Shown: positions 34,747 to 46,142 of the stretch, in pieces
How the letters are laid out: each line of letters opens with the position of its first letter
How positions within the stretch are numbered: the first letter of the stretch is position 1
NCBI GenBank assembly: GCA_021234155.1
Contig: JAJEKV010000010.1
Span: 8,359,185-8,423,184, forward strand
DNA from: Isoetes taiwanensis
Taxonomy: Eukaryota; Streptophyta; Lycopodiopsida; Isoetales; Isoetaceae
Direction: 5' to 3'
Length of the DNA stretch: 64,000 bases
Made by a program: the position numbers and the translations under genes
Notes under the pieces: generated by a model
The model's input: the letters and a program-made list of their open reading frames with translations, nothing else
Databases searched by the model: none
What the model was told of the DNA's origin: nothing

Positions 34747-35222
34747 TTTGAAGATTCCCTTCTAAAAAACATATTAATTATTTGAAATGACCATTTTGTG
34801 GGTTAAGCCTACAAACTCATGGTGATTACAATTTAATATGTGCTACTTTAGCCCGATTTTTTTTTTACCGGTGCGTCAACATAGCAAACACTTGAAATGG
34901 CAATTTTAGGGGTTAAGTTCAAAACATTAAGGTGATTATAATTTATTATATGCTATTTCAACTACATTTATATTTTTCCCAACACCAATTATTGTGAACT
35001 CACAAAGAAAAAGAGGTTTAATTTGTAATAGATCTTAGGTTAAATTACGGACATTAAACAAAAGTGCAAGATGTGATCACATGTTAAATTACAAACATCA
35101 AACAGAAAGTGCAAGGTGTGAAAAGGAAGTAAATATAAAGTTTTGTGGTGTAGTGAAGAAGTAAATCATCAGAACATGCCAAATCTATCTAGAGAGGTTT
35201 CCCATGCACTCTTATGTTTATG
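34747..35222. repeat. non-coding, with 110-bp-period duplication
   Basis: A 72-base unit (TTGAAATGACCATTTTGTGG... at 34781-34852) is repeated with differences at 34891-34963. The remainder is unremarkable AT-rich sequence. Confidence 0.6.
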
Positions 35223-35500
35223 TTATTCTAGAATAGAACCTTAAGCAATCTTACGCTATTCCCCAACAAAACCTTGCACTCTTAGTGTATTCCGGAATAC
35301 AAATGTGCACTCTCATTGTATTCCAGAATACAAATGTGCACTCTCATTGTATTCCGGAATACAAACGCACACTCCCATTGTATTCCGGAATACAAATCCC
35401 TTGCACTCTTATCCTATTCCGGAATACAAATCGAAAGCAATATTTTCGTAAGCTATTCCGGAATGGGACCTTGCACCCTTATCTTGTTCCGGAATACAAA
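35223..35500 (+). repeat. palindrome minisatellite, array 1 (TATTCNNGAATA)
   Basis: Fourteen-base palindromes of the form GTATTCCGGAATAC sit at 35287, 35318, 35349 and 35380 with an exact 31-bp period, followed by variants at 35414, 35453 and 35484 and preceded by TTATTCTAGAATAG at 35223. Linkers read CAAATGTGCACTCTCATT or similar. TTC and GAA are kept while the two central bases vary (CG, CA, TA). Confidence 0.9.
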
Positions 35501-37966
35501 TCAAAAGCATTCTGCTCCCATTTTCGTTTAATACGCAATAGTGTTAGCATCTAATGCACATCAAAAAACATGTTTGTGTGTGTTCTGAGATCAAGAGTCT
35601 TGTATCCACTTCTCCTCATCTCTAAGGACCGGTATACATCATAACCATCATGCACATCATAAACCATGTTTGCGTAAGAAGAAGATACTACATTTTTTGC
35701 AAAGATTCAGAACAAGGGTGAAATATTGCCAACTAAGAAGAGTGAAATGCCAGCTATGACAATTTTGACTCATACATCCACATTCATGGTTTGTTGTATG
35801 GTTTGTTGTGTTTATAATTTCTTCAATGATGATAGCTTATGCATGTAAAATTCTTCCCCTGCCTCTCGATACTAAGAGATGATACATCTGCTGTTAATGC
35901 CCGCCAAAAAGCCGCTCAATTGAATAGGTCTTTTGCCTTATGTTTTGTAACTAGAGAACCACATCAAAAGGTTTCCTTTGTGATATTGCACTCTTTTCGT
36001 AAATGTTCTCTCAAACAAAACTTGATGTTTTGATATGCTATTGGACCTCACCATGCTTGAGAAAGTTGTCAATGCAATGCAGTTTACTAATTTGAATGAT
36101 TCAACTATTAAATAAACGGTAGCATCTTCATTGTTTCCATATCATTAGATTGCATTCATTAGATTGCCATCATGCAGCTTCTTTTGCAAAATTCTCATTA
36201 TAACTAAAAGTCACCTCCAACTCAAGCCTTATTTATACTAAACTCTCAAATTTGATAGAGAAATTCATGGTGTGGCTTGTGTTAAGATAATATGATAAAT
36301 CAAACCTTTTTTAAGCATGCAGCATCAAGCAATACTTCTATCCACTAGTAAAATGTTGGACACATGCTTTTGTTCATAAAGGCATTTAACATTTTTCTTT
36401 CAAAGCCTTCATATTCTAGAATTCTAACTTTCGTGGGATTGATTTTGATTCTCAGGAGGCCAATAGTCCAAACCCTTTTCCTCCAAAGCAAGCCCCGACC
36501 TTTGACCGGTGGAGAGATTGTGGCCTTTTTGACAGAGGGATGCTACGTAAAACAATGGTTGATGCTACTATAACTAGTTTTAGCACAATAATACCGGTAA
36601 AACGAAACGTAATTTACATTTAATATACCAACAAAAAACCAGCTTAAAACCTGATTTAGTTTCAACTCCTCATCAAATTCTTCGCCGCTTGAGTGCTCTT
36701 GTTTTCTGGTCTCAGATGAATCACCACATACCCATGCCTTGCTCCATAGTTGCCTGGCCGCCAACATTTTAAGAGACGATTTGGCGATAATGAGCATACT
36801 TTTTAGCATTTGGTGGAGTATTTAACTTGTATTTCTCCACAATCTTTAACAAGAACCGCTTGTTAGGCTCAGATGTTTTTCCCCTTGCCTTTGCACGTAC
36901 CACGATCAAGTCCAAATTTCCCCTTAATTAACTTTAAGAGCTCCCCGTCCGTAGGATTTGAAGGATATTAAAGCAACTAGGCACTAAATTGCCCCGACTA
37001 TTGCAAAAATATAATGTTACCGTGATCATCTCTCGATGTTCAAACTGTGGTCGACTTCCCTTGCAAATCCATGGCTCCACCGATTCAATCAGATCACATT
37101 TTATTTGCAACCAAGTCAATTACTAGCTATCAACCGCAAGATCGGCAAGATATACCGCATCTAAATAACCAAATCGATGCAATCGTTGAGGTCCCAAATT
37201 CTAAGGGCGCCTAAATAATATGTCCGAATCTTATCTCCAAGGGATAACATATTTTTAGATCAATTCAATGTACCCGTAAGCCCCTTTTCTCATCTAAAAC
37301 TAGTCTAGCCTAGTTTACTGCACTCCAAATAAACCTAATTCCTCGATCCAGCCTACATTTGCTTCCACCGATCGGGCTTCGAGCTCCATGTTGACAAATG
37401 ATGGGCTCAAAACTCCCGCGGCATGCAAACACAAATCAAATTGCGTAAGAAACCCAGCCATGTAAGAAATAAGAAAATCAAATTGCTCACATTTAAACCC
37501 TCAGAAAGAAATTGCGTAAGAAATTGCAAATGGGACGGAAACAAGGGTTTGAATATGGCAAAGAATCAAATTGTCAAGAAATCCATTTGCAGCAGATGGT
37601 CACCCATTGGTCATGACTCTTTCGCTGCCATCATTAGCCTTCCGATCATGCCTCACAAAATGAGGAGGCACAAACCAAATGGTCGTGGTGATTCCCGCCT
37701 CACTAAATGATGCTTGAGAAACCTTTAAAACAAAGGTCGAACCTAACCCTAGCCGCATCAAGAACCATGAAGTATGAAAAATGGCAAAGGATATTTGAAG
37801 ACGAAGACGATGCAGCCAGCGCCATCAGTTAAATTGTAGCCCAAACCAATGCCTATGCCATCGCCAGACTGAAATGGCAGCGCGAGGCCTCTAGAGAAAG
37901 ATCGCCAGAGCAAAATCCACAAAAAAAAACACGCCCCTGTCTCTCTGAAAAACAAAAACGTAAAGT
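35501..37966. other. region between palindrome arrays; one coding-like trace
   Basis: Mostly non-coding. On the minus strand 36900-36770 reads VVRAKARGKTSEPNKRFLLK followed by IVEKYKLNTPPNAKKYAHYR in one frame, then continues in another frame (RQLWSKAWVCGDSSETRKQE) to about 36650. This looks like a decayed exon of a protein I do not recognise. No other gene is seen. Confidence 0.35.
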
Positions 37967-38395
37967 GTATTCCGTAATATATTTCCTATATTTTTAGAAC
38001 CACAATCTAGTATCCCCTTTGTAATTCAAATTGTTCTCAGATCCCAAAAAGAAAATGTAGAAAATGTATTCTGGAATACATTTTTGTATTCCGGAATACA
38101 AAGTGGTTTGCACTTTCTCTTGGTCCAGTATCCCTTTATCCAATATTCCCACAAAATAATATTCACCCCCACATCGTTGTCTAGTATCGCGACACAACAA
38201 AATTTGCAAGGTCATTTAAAATCAAGGAAAATGTCTTTTTTATGATAAATTGAAGATGCCAAAAGACCTAGTTGATGTTTCTTTGTTTTTCCTTTGGCTA
38301 TTTCAGAATTGGATATGTATTCTAGAATACAAAAATGGCTTGGTATTTTTTTTTTCGTTTCACTATTCCAGAATAGCAAGTGTATTCCGAAATAC
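37967..38395 (+). repeat. palindrome array 2 (TATTCNNGAATA)
   Basis: The same 14-base palindrome family as array 1 at 37967 (GTATTCCGTAATAT), 38066 (GTATTCTGGAATAC), 38086 (GTATTCCGGAATAC), 38317 (GTATTCTAGAATAC), 38363 (CTATTCCAGAATAG) and 38382 (GTATTCCGAAATAC), with irregular spacing. The CTATTC...GAATAG copy keeps symmetry by swapping both outer bases. Confidence 0.8.
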
Positions 38396-38693
38396 AATAA
38401 GGGTTTCACGTGTTCGAATATAGTATCCCTTTTTGCTACTATCTCTGCTCTTTAAACAAGAGAATTTGATCATTTCTAAGACACATGGAAAACCAGATAT
38501 TCATTGGCCCTTCTGGATCAAAGAGCTCTAATCGTTTTTTTTTTTGTGCTAGATCCTTCTCTCATCACTCCTCACACTTTTGCACAAAACCGAGTATTTT
38601 AAAAAAATATCAGAATTTTGTATTTGCATATCAAGATTTTATCTTCAATATCAAAGGTCGAAAATTCAAAGGCCTTGAACAACTTATGCTTAT

Positions 38694-38845
38694 TGTCAAA
38701 CAAGAAGACAAAGGGTGTTAAAAGGAAGTAGCAGACACAATAATGGAGAATTGATGAGGTGTGTAAATGAAGGGCCAAGATTGAGACAAATGGATGACCC
38801 AAGAGTCATGAAAAGAATTATAAATATCTTGAGGGGACTTGCTCT
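38694..38845 (+). repeat. dispersed repeat with TATA-like box, copy B
   Basis: Match to 16370-16525, including AAGGGCCAAGATTGAG, CAAATGGATGACC and ATTATAAATATCTTGAGGGG. Confidence 0.65.
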
Positions 38846-40526
38846 CCTCCTCTTTGGCTCTTGGACCTCCCATGAAGGCTAACAACCCATAATAACCAGA
38901 GATCAGAAGGCAGCAGAAGCTCTCGATTCTGGCTGGCAGCAGGTCAGATTGTCTTCCGACGAACTCACTTGGCTGCTAGGACATTGCTATGTGGCTTTGC
39001 CACGTTAGCAAGGGTGGCATCAAAGGATGGGGCAACATATCTTTATTTGCTTATACATTTCTTGATCATTTTTATTTTTCCCTCACTCTTTATTTACGTT
39101 TTTTTTTTTTTTAGCACACCAGCCCTACCGGGCCTACAGCCTTTCCTCAAATTCTAGCCTATCCACGTAATTTCCACCTCATCAAAATCAAGTGGCATCA
39201 ATCTACACCATTGAATCTCTAGTTTCATAAATCAAAGGTCGAGGAAATTAGAAAATGGCCAAGAAAATAGAACGGAGATGGGAGAAGGCGAACCCCAAGA
39301 ATGGATCATCGATTCGATCTCTTCCGCACAGAAGCGCTTAGTCCGCCTTGGGTTGAAGCATGGTGCCTATTCCGGCCTAGCGCTTAGCTATTTGTATCTT
39401 CCCCGCTTAAATTTTGTCCTCTACTTACCTTCTCATTTCTTGCTTTCCTATTTTCCGCTTCATACCACCGGGTCGTTGAATCAAACTCGCTTCACTTTTA
39501 AGATTTATTTGATGCAAGGCTCTCAGACCGACAGATAAACCAATTTTGGCCATGGCAAAGTTCCCTTCTGCAGACATGCAACGTATTTGGTACATATCTT
39601 GTTGTTTCGTAGACCGTGACCGCCTCTAAAGAATACCACATTACTCGTAAGGTGCAAGCAATATTTTTTTGCCATAACTCTTCTCGCCACATATACCATG
39701 CCACTGCTCAACAAAGTTGGCACAGAGGAAATTGCAACTTTCATTCTCGTATTCTTAGGAGTCGAGTCGCATGACCAATATATTGCCACATGATAGAATT
39801 ACAATCGCTTTAGGTTGGCTGCAACAAATTGACTCGATGTGATGATGATGATTTATGCAAGTGGACAATTTATCAAAAACCATTCCCTCAGAGGGAAGTG
39901 CTCTTCGCTAGAACTCATCATCTCATCTATTCTCATGTTTATCGCCTCTACAAATCTCTATAGATATCAAATGAATGTCAGAAACATCATATTGTTCGCT
40001 CTTCAACTTTTAATGTTTTTTAAATGGGTTTCCATGAAACCGACCGAAGTTTCTCAATTCTATCATTGCATGGTGCGCTTTTTGCCACATCCATATTTTC
40101 TCAGGCCTCGCGGCTTTGCCAGAATGATGCTCTTTTATGTGTGTGCTCTCACACTTCATATGGACATGTACATCTATATCCGCCTTCTATTCCTAGTGTC
40201 ATAGAGTTTGTGTTTCTCATGCAATGTCTTAGCAAATGTCTTCATGCTTGGACGATACTATTGTTTGGGCAATGTGAGCATGGTACATCTTGCATCAAGT
40301 TGCAGCAAAGGACAAATTTGCTTGTTGTGGCAACTAATCCGCGAAAAGGTCGCATGTATTCCGTGATTGCTATTATCTCTTGAAAAGGTTCCGGAGAGGT
40401 CGCTTTACTATCTTCATAAAACTTAGAATTGTTGCCTTAAGTTTTATTCGGTTATCGACATTGAGCAAATAATTTATTTAAGCCGCAATGGTGTCGATTC
40501 GAGAACCGTTCTCAAGTGTTAAAATG
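38846..40526. other. gene-free stretch
   Basis: Frames at 39278-39538 (plus), 39523-39789 (minus) and 39839-40383 (plus) are open for 80-120 codons but have no recognisable domain and poor coding composition. A T run lies at about 39098. Confidence 0.4.
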
Positions 40527-40850
40527 GCACCGAGGAAGCATCCGCTGCACAAGCCTTCCGTGCAATATTCAAAGAACCTTTCGCTTTTTCCGGTATTTCA
40601 CATGAAGGGCGATTCGATGCTACTAGTGGCTTTCATGACACATAAAGCCACATACATTGTTGTGATCTCATTATATGTGTTGTTGCAAGTATGTTGTATA
40701 TTTTGCCGCGACATGCACCGATGAAGCATCCGCTGACAAGCCTTCCGTGCAATATCCAAACCACCTTTTTTGTTTCTTCCGGTATTTCACATGAAGGGCG
40801 ATTCTCGATGCTACTAGTGGCTTTCATGACACACAAAGCCAAACATACTT
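40527..40850. repeat. tandem duplication, 188-bp period
   Basis: GCACCGAGGAAGCATCCGCT... (40527-40660) is repeated with small changes at 40715-40850 (GCACCGATGAAGCATCCGCT). The shared body includes CACATGAAGGGCGATTC and GCTACTAGTGGCTTTCATGA. Neither copy holds a recognisable frame. Confidence 0.75.
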
Positions 40851-42199
40851 ATGGTCCGTGATTTTACATTCGGGAAGGACATGTGACCAATAATATGTGT
40901 TCCTTCTCGTAAAATTCCCCGCTTGATGGTATTGCAATCATAAACTTGGTGTTGTGAATCTCTGGAACAATCCACTTTCGAGTGCAGGCTCTAATTATGC
41001 TTGTTATACACAAACAAAAAGATTGTACCTTTATCTAGTTTAGAAATGGTTGGGCTTGAAGCCAATGATCCTAGCAAAGTTATTCCAACAAATGATGTCA
41101 AAATAATGAATTGTGATAATGGCAAACAGAAAAAACACCAAACTAAGGCAGAAAAGGAGATAAAGAGGCCAAGAAAACCAGTAAATGCAATGAGGAAAAT
41201 GCACAAAGTATGCGTGGAAGATTAAGCAAACTTATAGCATATTGCATTCGATATGGTTGGATTTACAACTTTGCTGATTCTAGTTAAGTACTTGATTCTG
41301 TTAGCTAAATTACACGCCCTAGCTGTGGAACACTAAGGGTGGACATCATGTTACATGTGGTTGTACACTTCTTTCGTTCAATGATGTGACAAAAAAAACA
41401 TACCACATGCATACCAACTATGCAAAAGCACGTAAGCTAATCGAGGTCCTTCCAACTGCTACCTCAAAATGCTGAAACATAAACAATGAATAAAAAAGCC
41501 ACAAACATATAAATAACCATAAATCTAATAACAAATCTTACCTTGCCAAAGTCTTCTGGTGTGCCTCTTGCTAGTTTTTTTTTTTTTTTTTTTTTTGTTC
41601 ACGCGTTCTCTTTCATACTTTCCATTGTCCATATTTGTTTTTCTATATATTTATTAATACTTTATTTAATTCTTGTTCCTTCCTATTGTCCATTTCCTTT
41701 TCCATATTTACTCACTCTTTTCACATTCCTCTCTCAAGAATATGCCACACTGAAGAATCTGCCACACAACTTTGAATGATGCTGTGGAGTTGGGAGATCC
41801 CCACATCAACAGGTTAATTCGATTCTGCAAAAAATACTCACCTAGAGAAGGAGAAGCAGGTTGTTCATAGTAGATATTTCGATATAAGAGGGAGAGGAGG
41901 AGGATGTTCAGGAAGAGAGGGGCTTCAACAATAGGGGCATGAACACACTTTGCTGGAGGAGCTTCTGCCATAGCCATATATGCCCCCTCTCATCCCTGCT
42001 TGCCCATTTTCATGGCAAAAATAGTCATTTCATTTGTATTTGGCACGATGCCACGCGCCTTACTGCTGTGCATGGGAGCTCTCAATGCACGTGCCATTTC
42101 CAAAATTTCTCTGCCATCAAGCAAAAGAACAACAAAAATGAAACATAATTACATATGTAGGATAGTACAAGAAGTTATGTGGAACGGGAAGGGGGAGGG
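40851..42199. other. gene-free stretch
   Basis: A short plus-strand frame at 41001-41225 is Lys/Asn-rich and unrecognised. A T run occupies about 41574-41596. Nothing else can be named. Confidence 0.4.
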
Positions 42200-42271
42200 C
42201 ATTCTTGCCCGACTGCGAACCGAGCCGCTGAGGCGCCGACCGATTCTCGCAGTCGGGGGTCGGCAAGAATG
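42200..42271. repeat. 72-base hairpin with about 20 paired bases per arm
   Basis: CATTCTTGCC (42200-42209) and CGACTGCGAA pair with TTCTCGCAGTCG (from 42244) and CGGCAAGAATG (ending 42271). The loop is GC-rich (CCGAGCCGCTGAGGCGCCGA). This is notably GC-rich for the area. A microRNA-like precursor or small fold-back element are possible readings. Confidence 0.55.
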
Positions 42272-42517
42272 TCGGAATTCTTCCCGGGCCCACGACGTCA
42301 AGACAAGGTAACCTGATTCTACAGGTTTTGGCATAGCTATTTGCCATTCTTGTTTTGAATGGACGTAAAAATCAATGAAGATGTAACCCACTTGCCTTGA
42401 CGTATAGTTACAACAACGAATCGAATCTCGTGGTAACAAATCAAAAGTAATCAAATACGCAAGGCAAGAATTTATAGTGGTTTGACGCCATCCATTGATT
42501 TGTCAATATAGCATGCC

Positions 42518-43988
42518 TATACAAATATTTTTATTTTTATTTTTTTTTTTGTTGAAGGACGTCAGACTTTATTCAATCAAAGAGTCAAATACAAGTATAA
42601 ATGCAGAGACAGGAATAAAATCTCAGCGGATAAGCGGAGACCCACCGAGTGAAGCAACCTCTTCCTAAGCATAAGAGTGCACATCCAAAAACTCCTCAAA
42701 ATCAATCGCCTCTTTTAGGGCAAGTGAAGAACAATGATAATGACTTTTACAATGTAACCTTGAGCTTCTTGGAGAACACGACATCCGCCACATCCGCACC
42801 TTTGAAGATTACCAATCTTCGCTCTTTTCCAGATAGTCCAAAGCAACCATGTCATTGCTAGATGAAAATCCCGCCTTGTAACTCTGTCCAAGTACTTGGG
42901 TAAATTGCCAAAAAGCAGCTTGTTGACTTGTTAGTGAAACCCGAAAAAGGGAAAACAACCAAATTCCCATACCCGCTAAGGTGTTCACACATGAAAAAGC
43001 AATGCTCAATGGTCTCGTGATCCACGCTTTGCATACCGGACAATCGATTTGATATTCTAGGGTTAAACTTATGGACAAGCACATTAACCCGCAGACACCC
43101 ATGAAGAATCTGCCACCAAAGAACTGCCACTTTAGGATGAAGTAGCTTGTCCCATGCCCAAGACCACACCTTCGCCATTGAGGAGGAGGAAGTTGAAGAG
43201 ACCACTTATTAGATCGGAGGAAGAATATCAAGATTGCAAGCAACAACCGATACATAGAGTTCACAAGTTTGCACTCCTTAATTTCTTCATGACAAACCCA
43301 TACCAAAATATCTTCTTGGTGTGGCGAATAGGCTCAGAAAAATCAGCAACTTTTTGCCAAAGAACTCTATCCCATCGCCCCAATAGAAACTTTAATTTAA
43401 AAAAGCCTCCCATGTCGCTGAATCGGCTCGAGTCATACCATCATGCCGCAATAGTTAAGATTCCAAAGACTTTTCCAACGCCTTTGAGTCAATGGGTGCA
43501 TCAGAAAAGCAAAGTGGTTGATTGTCTACCGAGAGGATCCACCAACAAGGTGCGATCACTGCATACGCTTGGACCGATGTGAAATAAAGTTTTGATCAGG
43601 TGCCGTGAATCTAACAATTCCTTTAAGAATGGAGAAGCATTATGATAAGGCCGCAAACTCATAAAATAAACTCCATGGAAGAACAGGTTTGAGTGTGACT
43701 TTACCAAAAGGGATACAATAGGTAAGAGCCTCAGTAATAAGCCAGAAACCCGGAGAATCATCCTTACCTACAAGAAGCCAAAATGAATTTTGAGATCATA
43801 ACCTTACTCAAAATGGAAATCATCATGCCCAAACCTCCAGCCAGACTTAGGTTTTATACACTTAGACCATGCAACCTTCACCACTACCCCTGCTTCATTT
43901 CCACCCCAGATAAAGTTTCTAACAACACCCACAATCTCCTGAAACTTTGAGTGGGAAGCAAGAATGGCAGAAGCCATATACAAATATT
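42518..43988 (-). mobile_element. 5'-truncated LINE (L1-type) insertion with TSD
   Basis: The insert 42530-43976 is flanked by a perfect 12-base direct repeat TATACAAATATT (42518-42529 and 43977-43988). Read on the minus strand it begins inside a reverse transcriptase tail (RNFIWGGNEAGVVVKVAWSK, 43920-43860), passes the zinc-binding zf-RVT region (WDKLLHPKVAVLWWQILHGC, then paired Cys and His residues in VDHETIEHCFFMCEHL), and ends with an AATAAAG-containing 3' UTR and an A-rich tail (T run 42530-42553 on plus). Several frame breaks show it is inactive. Target-primed insertion and 5' truncation explain the structure. Confidence 0.85.
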
Positions 43989-44199
43989 AGGTGGATCTTT
44001 TGTAGGAAGGAGAAAGGTCATGAGGTTATGCATAAGAAACCTGCTAGGCTATGAGATAAATATCTCAAACCTTTTAAGGCTGTAGAAGGCATAAAGGGAG
44101 ATTGACGTATCCACAGGCATAAAGGCTTTAAGAAAAAAGAAGATCAAATTTTACGTCATACTACAATGCTATTTACATATGCGCCTTTAATGAATTTTT

Positions 44200-44295
44200 C
44201 TGATGTTGGGGCCCGGTATCACCGATTGTAGGGTTTACGTTTGGGTTTAGGTTGGGCTTCCCTATTTTGCCGGAGAGAGGAGGACGCTGCTGGCT
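44200..44295 (+). promoter_or_regulatory. leader of RRP1-like gene
   Basis: The sequence GATTGTAGGGTTTACGTTTGG to GAGAGAGGAGGACGCTGCTGG upstream of ATG 44296 resembles a plant 5' leader. A retroposed copy could carry it along. No TATA box was identified with confidence. Confidence 0.35.
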
Positions 44296-46020
44296 ATGGT
44301 GAGCAAGAATGGGCCCAAGTCAGAGGAGCAAGACGTTAATCTTGGTCTTCCCAAAAAGCTTGCCTCCTGCGATAAGAAAACTCGGGACAGAGCTCTCGAT
44401 TTGTTGGTAAGATGGCTATCATCTCGTGAAGTTTTAACTGACCTAGAGCTTAGGAAGATTTGGAAGGGCCTCTTTTATTGTGTATGGCATGCCGATAAGG
44501 CCCCTGTTCAGGCTGATTTGAATAAGAAGCTGGCATCTCTAATATCTACCCTGCAGCCCGAGATCGGTGTTCGATTTTTTGAAACTTTTCTCTTGACAGT
44601 TAAAAGAGAATGGCATGGTATTGATCATCTGAGACTGGATAAGTTCTACCAGCTTTTGAGGAAGTGTTTGGGTGAAGTATTTAGAGCTTTGAATAATCTG
44701 GAATGGGATGAGGATTGGGTGAAGAAGTTTATGGATGTTTTGTGGGTTAAGGTCAGTGATGCTTATGTTGGGCAGGGTGTCAATCTGCACATTGCAGAGA
44801 TATACTTAGAGGAGTTAAGACCATTTCTTCCTGTGGATAGCAGTACCTTAGGTTGCCTGCTCGATCCATTTTACCATGCTCTTTCTCAAACAGAGGATAA
44901 ACTTCTTCTGCAGAGGGTGAAGGAGTGTATTTTTTCTCCTCTTTTGGAGGAAGCATTGAAGACTACACAGAATCCTGAAGATGATGAATTGGAATTGGGT
45001 AGCTGTGTTCTTTCCTTGGAGGTGGGAAGCACACTGTTGGAGCTTGCAGGGATGAGCTCTACTCCACAACCGAACCGTAAAGTGCTTTATGATGTCTATC
45101 AGCAGTTTCAGAAGTTAGAAAAGGTGCAGCAAATTAATACTGGTGCAGTTTCATCCAGCAAGAAGCGCAAAAACAAGAAGGTAGAAAATGGCACTTGGTC
45201 ATCACAGAAGAAGAAGTCTAAAGTTTCACCTCAAGAGAATCCCAGCAATGATAGTAATTCCCAGCCAGGAGTTGAAGAGAATGTTAGCAAAACAATAAGG
45301 TAGAAAATGGCACTTGTTCATCAGAGAAGAAAAAGTCTGAAGTTTCACCTCAAGAGAATATCAGCAATGATGGTAATTCCCAGCCAGGAGTTGAAGAGAA
45401 TATCAGCTCGCAAAACCAGCTGACATTTGATGACCCTGTTGTTTCTAACTTGGTGGGTAAGTTTGAAAATGTGGCAGCTGTAACATCTGAAGGTAGAGCT
45501 GGCTTAGGGAGTAAAAGTCCCAGAATCAAGAAAAAGAAGAAGGTACAAAATGCATTGCCAACAAATGGCGGCTTACTAGGTTCTCCGGAGACTCCTAATA
45601 GCTCTGTTTTGTCTACACCATCTGCCTCTCAAATAAAGAAAAAGAAGAAAAGAAATGTGAATGAGTTACTTTCTAAAGATGAGGACCTGCTCCTGTCACC
45701 ACCTACCTCTGCAATTCCGGTTGCACCTCTAAACACAGCCAGTAAGAAAAAAGAAGGTGTCTGGAGAGTCCCCATGCCAGAGCTTAAGAATCTCCACGGA
45801 TAGGAAGTGGTGGCAAATCTGAAATAGCAAGTCCCCCAGAAGGGTGAAGAGAGTAAGATTTTCGTTGAAGAACAATCTTATTTGAAGCCTCATTCACCAC
45901 TTCCTCCAGCGCCTTTGAGGGTGCCTCCATCTTCGACTCGAGGGAAGTGCTTTGAAAAAAGGGTTATCACCAGGGCCCATTTTAAAAAGCCATCTCCAAA
46001 AAAGACAGTCTCCAAAAAAG
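44296..46020 (+). pseudogene. RRP1/NOP52-like ribosomal RNA processing protein, frame-broken
   Basis: ATG 44296 opens a 335-codon frame with the Nop52 (RRP1) domain at its start: LGLPKKLASCDKKTRDRALD, RKIWKGLFYCVWHADKAPVQ, TFLLTVKREWHGIDHLRLDK, YLEELRPFLP. A Lys-rich nucleolar-type tail follows. RRP1 acts in nucleolar large-subunit pre-rRNA processing. The frame ends at 45301-45303 by a one-base slip in an A run, exactly where a 120-nt coding repeat recurs. Translation continues to 45803 (GVWRVPMPELKN). A further shift leads to the conserved C-terminal box KRVRFSLKNNL and, after another one-base loss, KPHSPLPPAPLRVPPSS. The whole gene is intronless here, suggesting a retrocopy. The slips could be assembly errors. 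Confidence 0.75.
45178..45415 (+). repeat. in-gene tandem duplication, 119-120 nt
   Basis: AAGGTAGAAAATGGCACTTG starts at 45178 and again at 45297. Each unit encodes a KVENGTxSSxKKKS to NSQPGVEEN peptide. The period is 119, one short of 40 codons, because an A is missing just before the second unit (AAAACAATAAGG). That loss creates the premature stop. Confidence 0.85.
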
Positions 46021-46142
46021 CATTCTCCAAGGTTGAGCAATCACGGGCCGCATTATGTGAAAATTATGTGCAAAGTTTGGACGGTGGGCTGCAAATAGTC
46101 ATTGGCTTTGCAATTCTACAGATTGCTGCAGAAGCTCTCTAG

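Noticed and set aside
34725-34765. Helitron 3' end
   Set aside because: A good hairpin exists, but the nearest CTAA is 14 bases away and is not followed by the expected T; much weaker than the 56589-56617 site.
39839-40383. Two overlapping 120-codon plus-strand frames as a gene
   Set aside because: Both are shadows in AT-rich sequence with no domain, no splice context and implausible composition.
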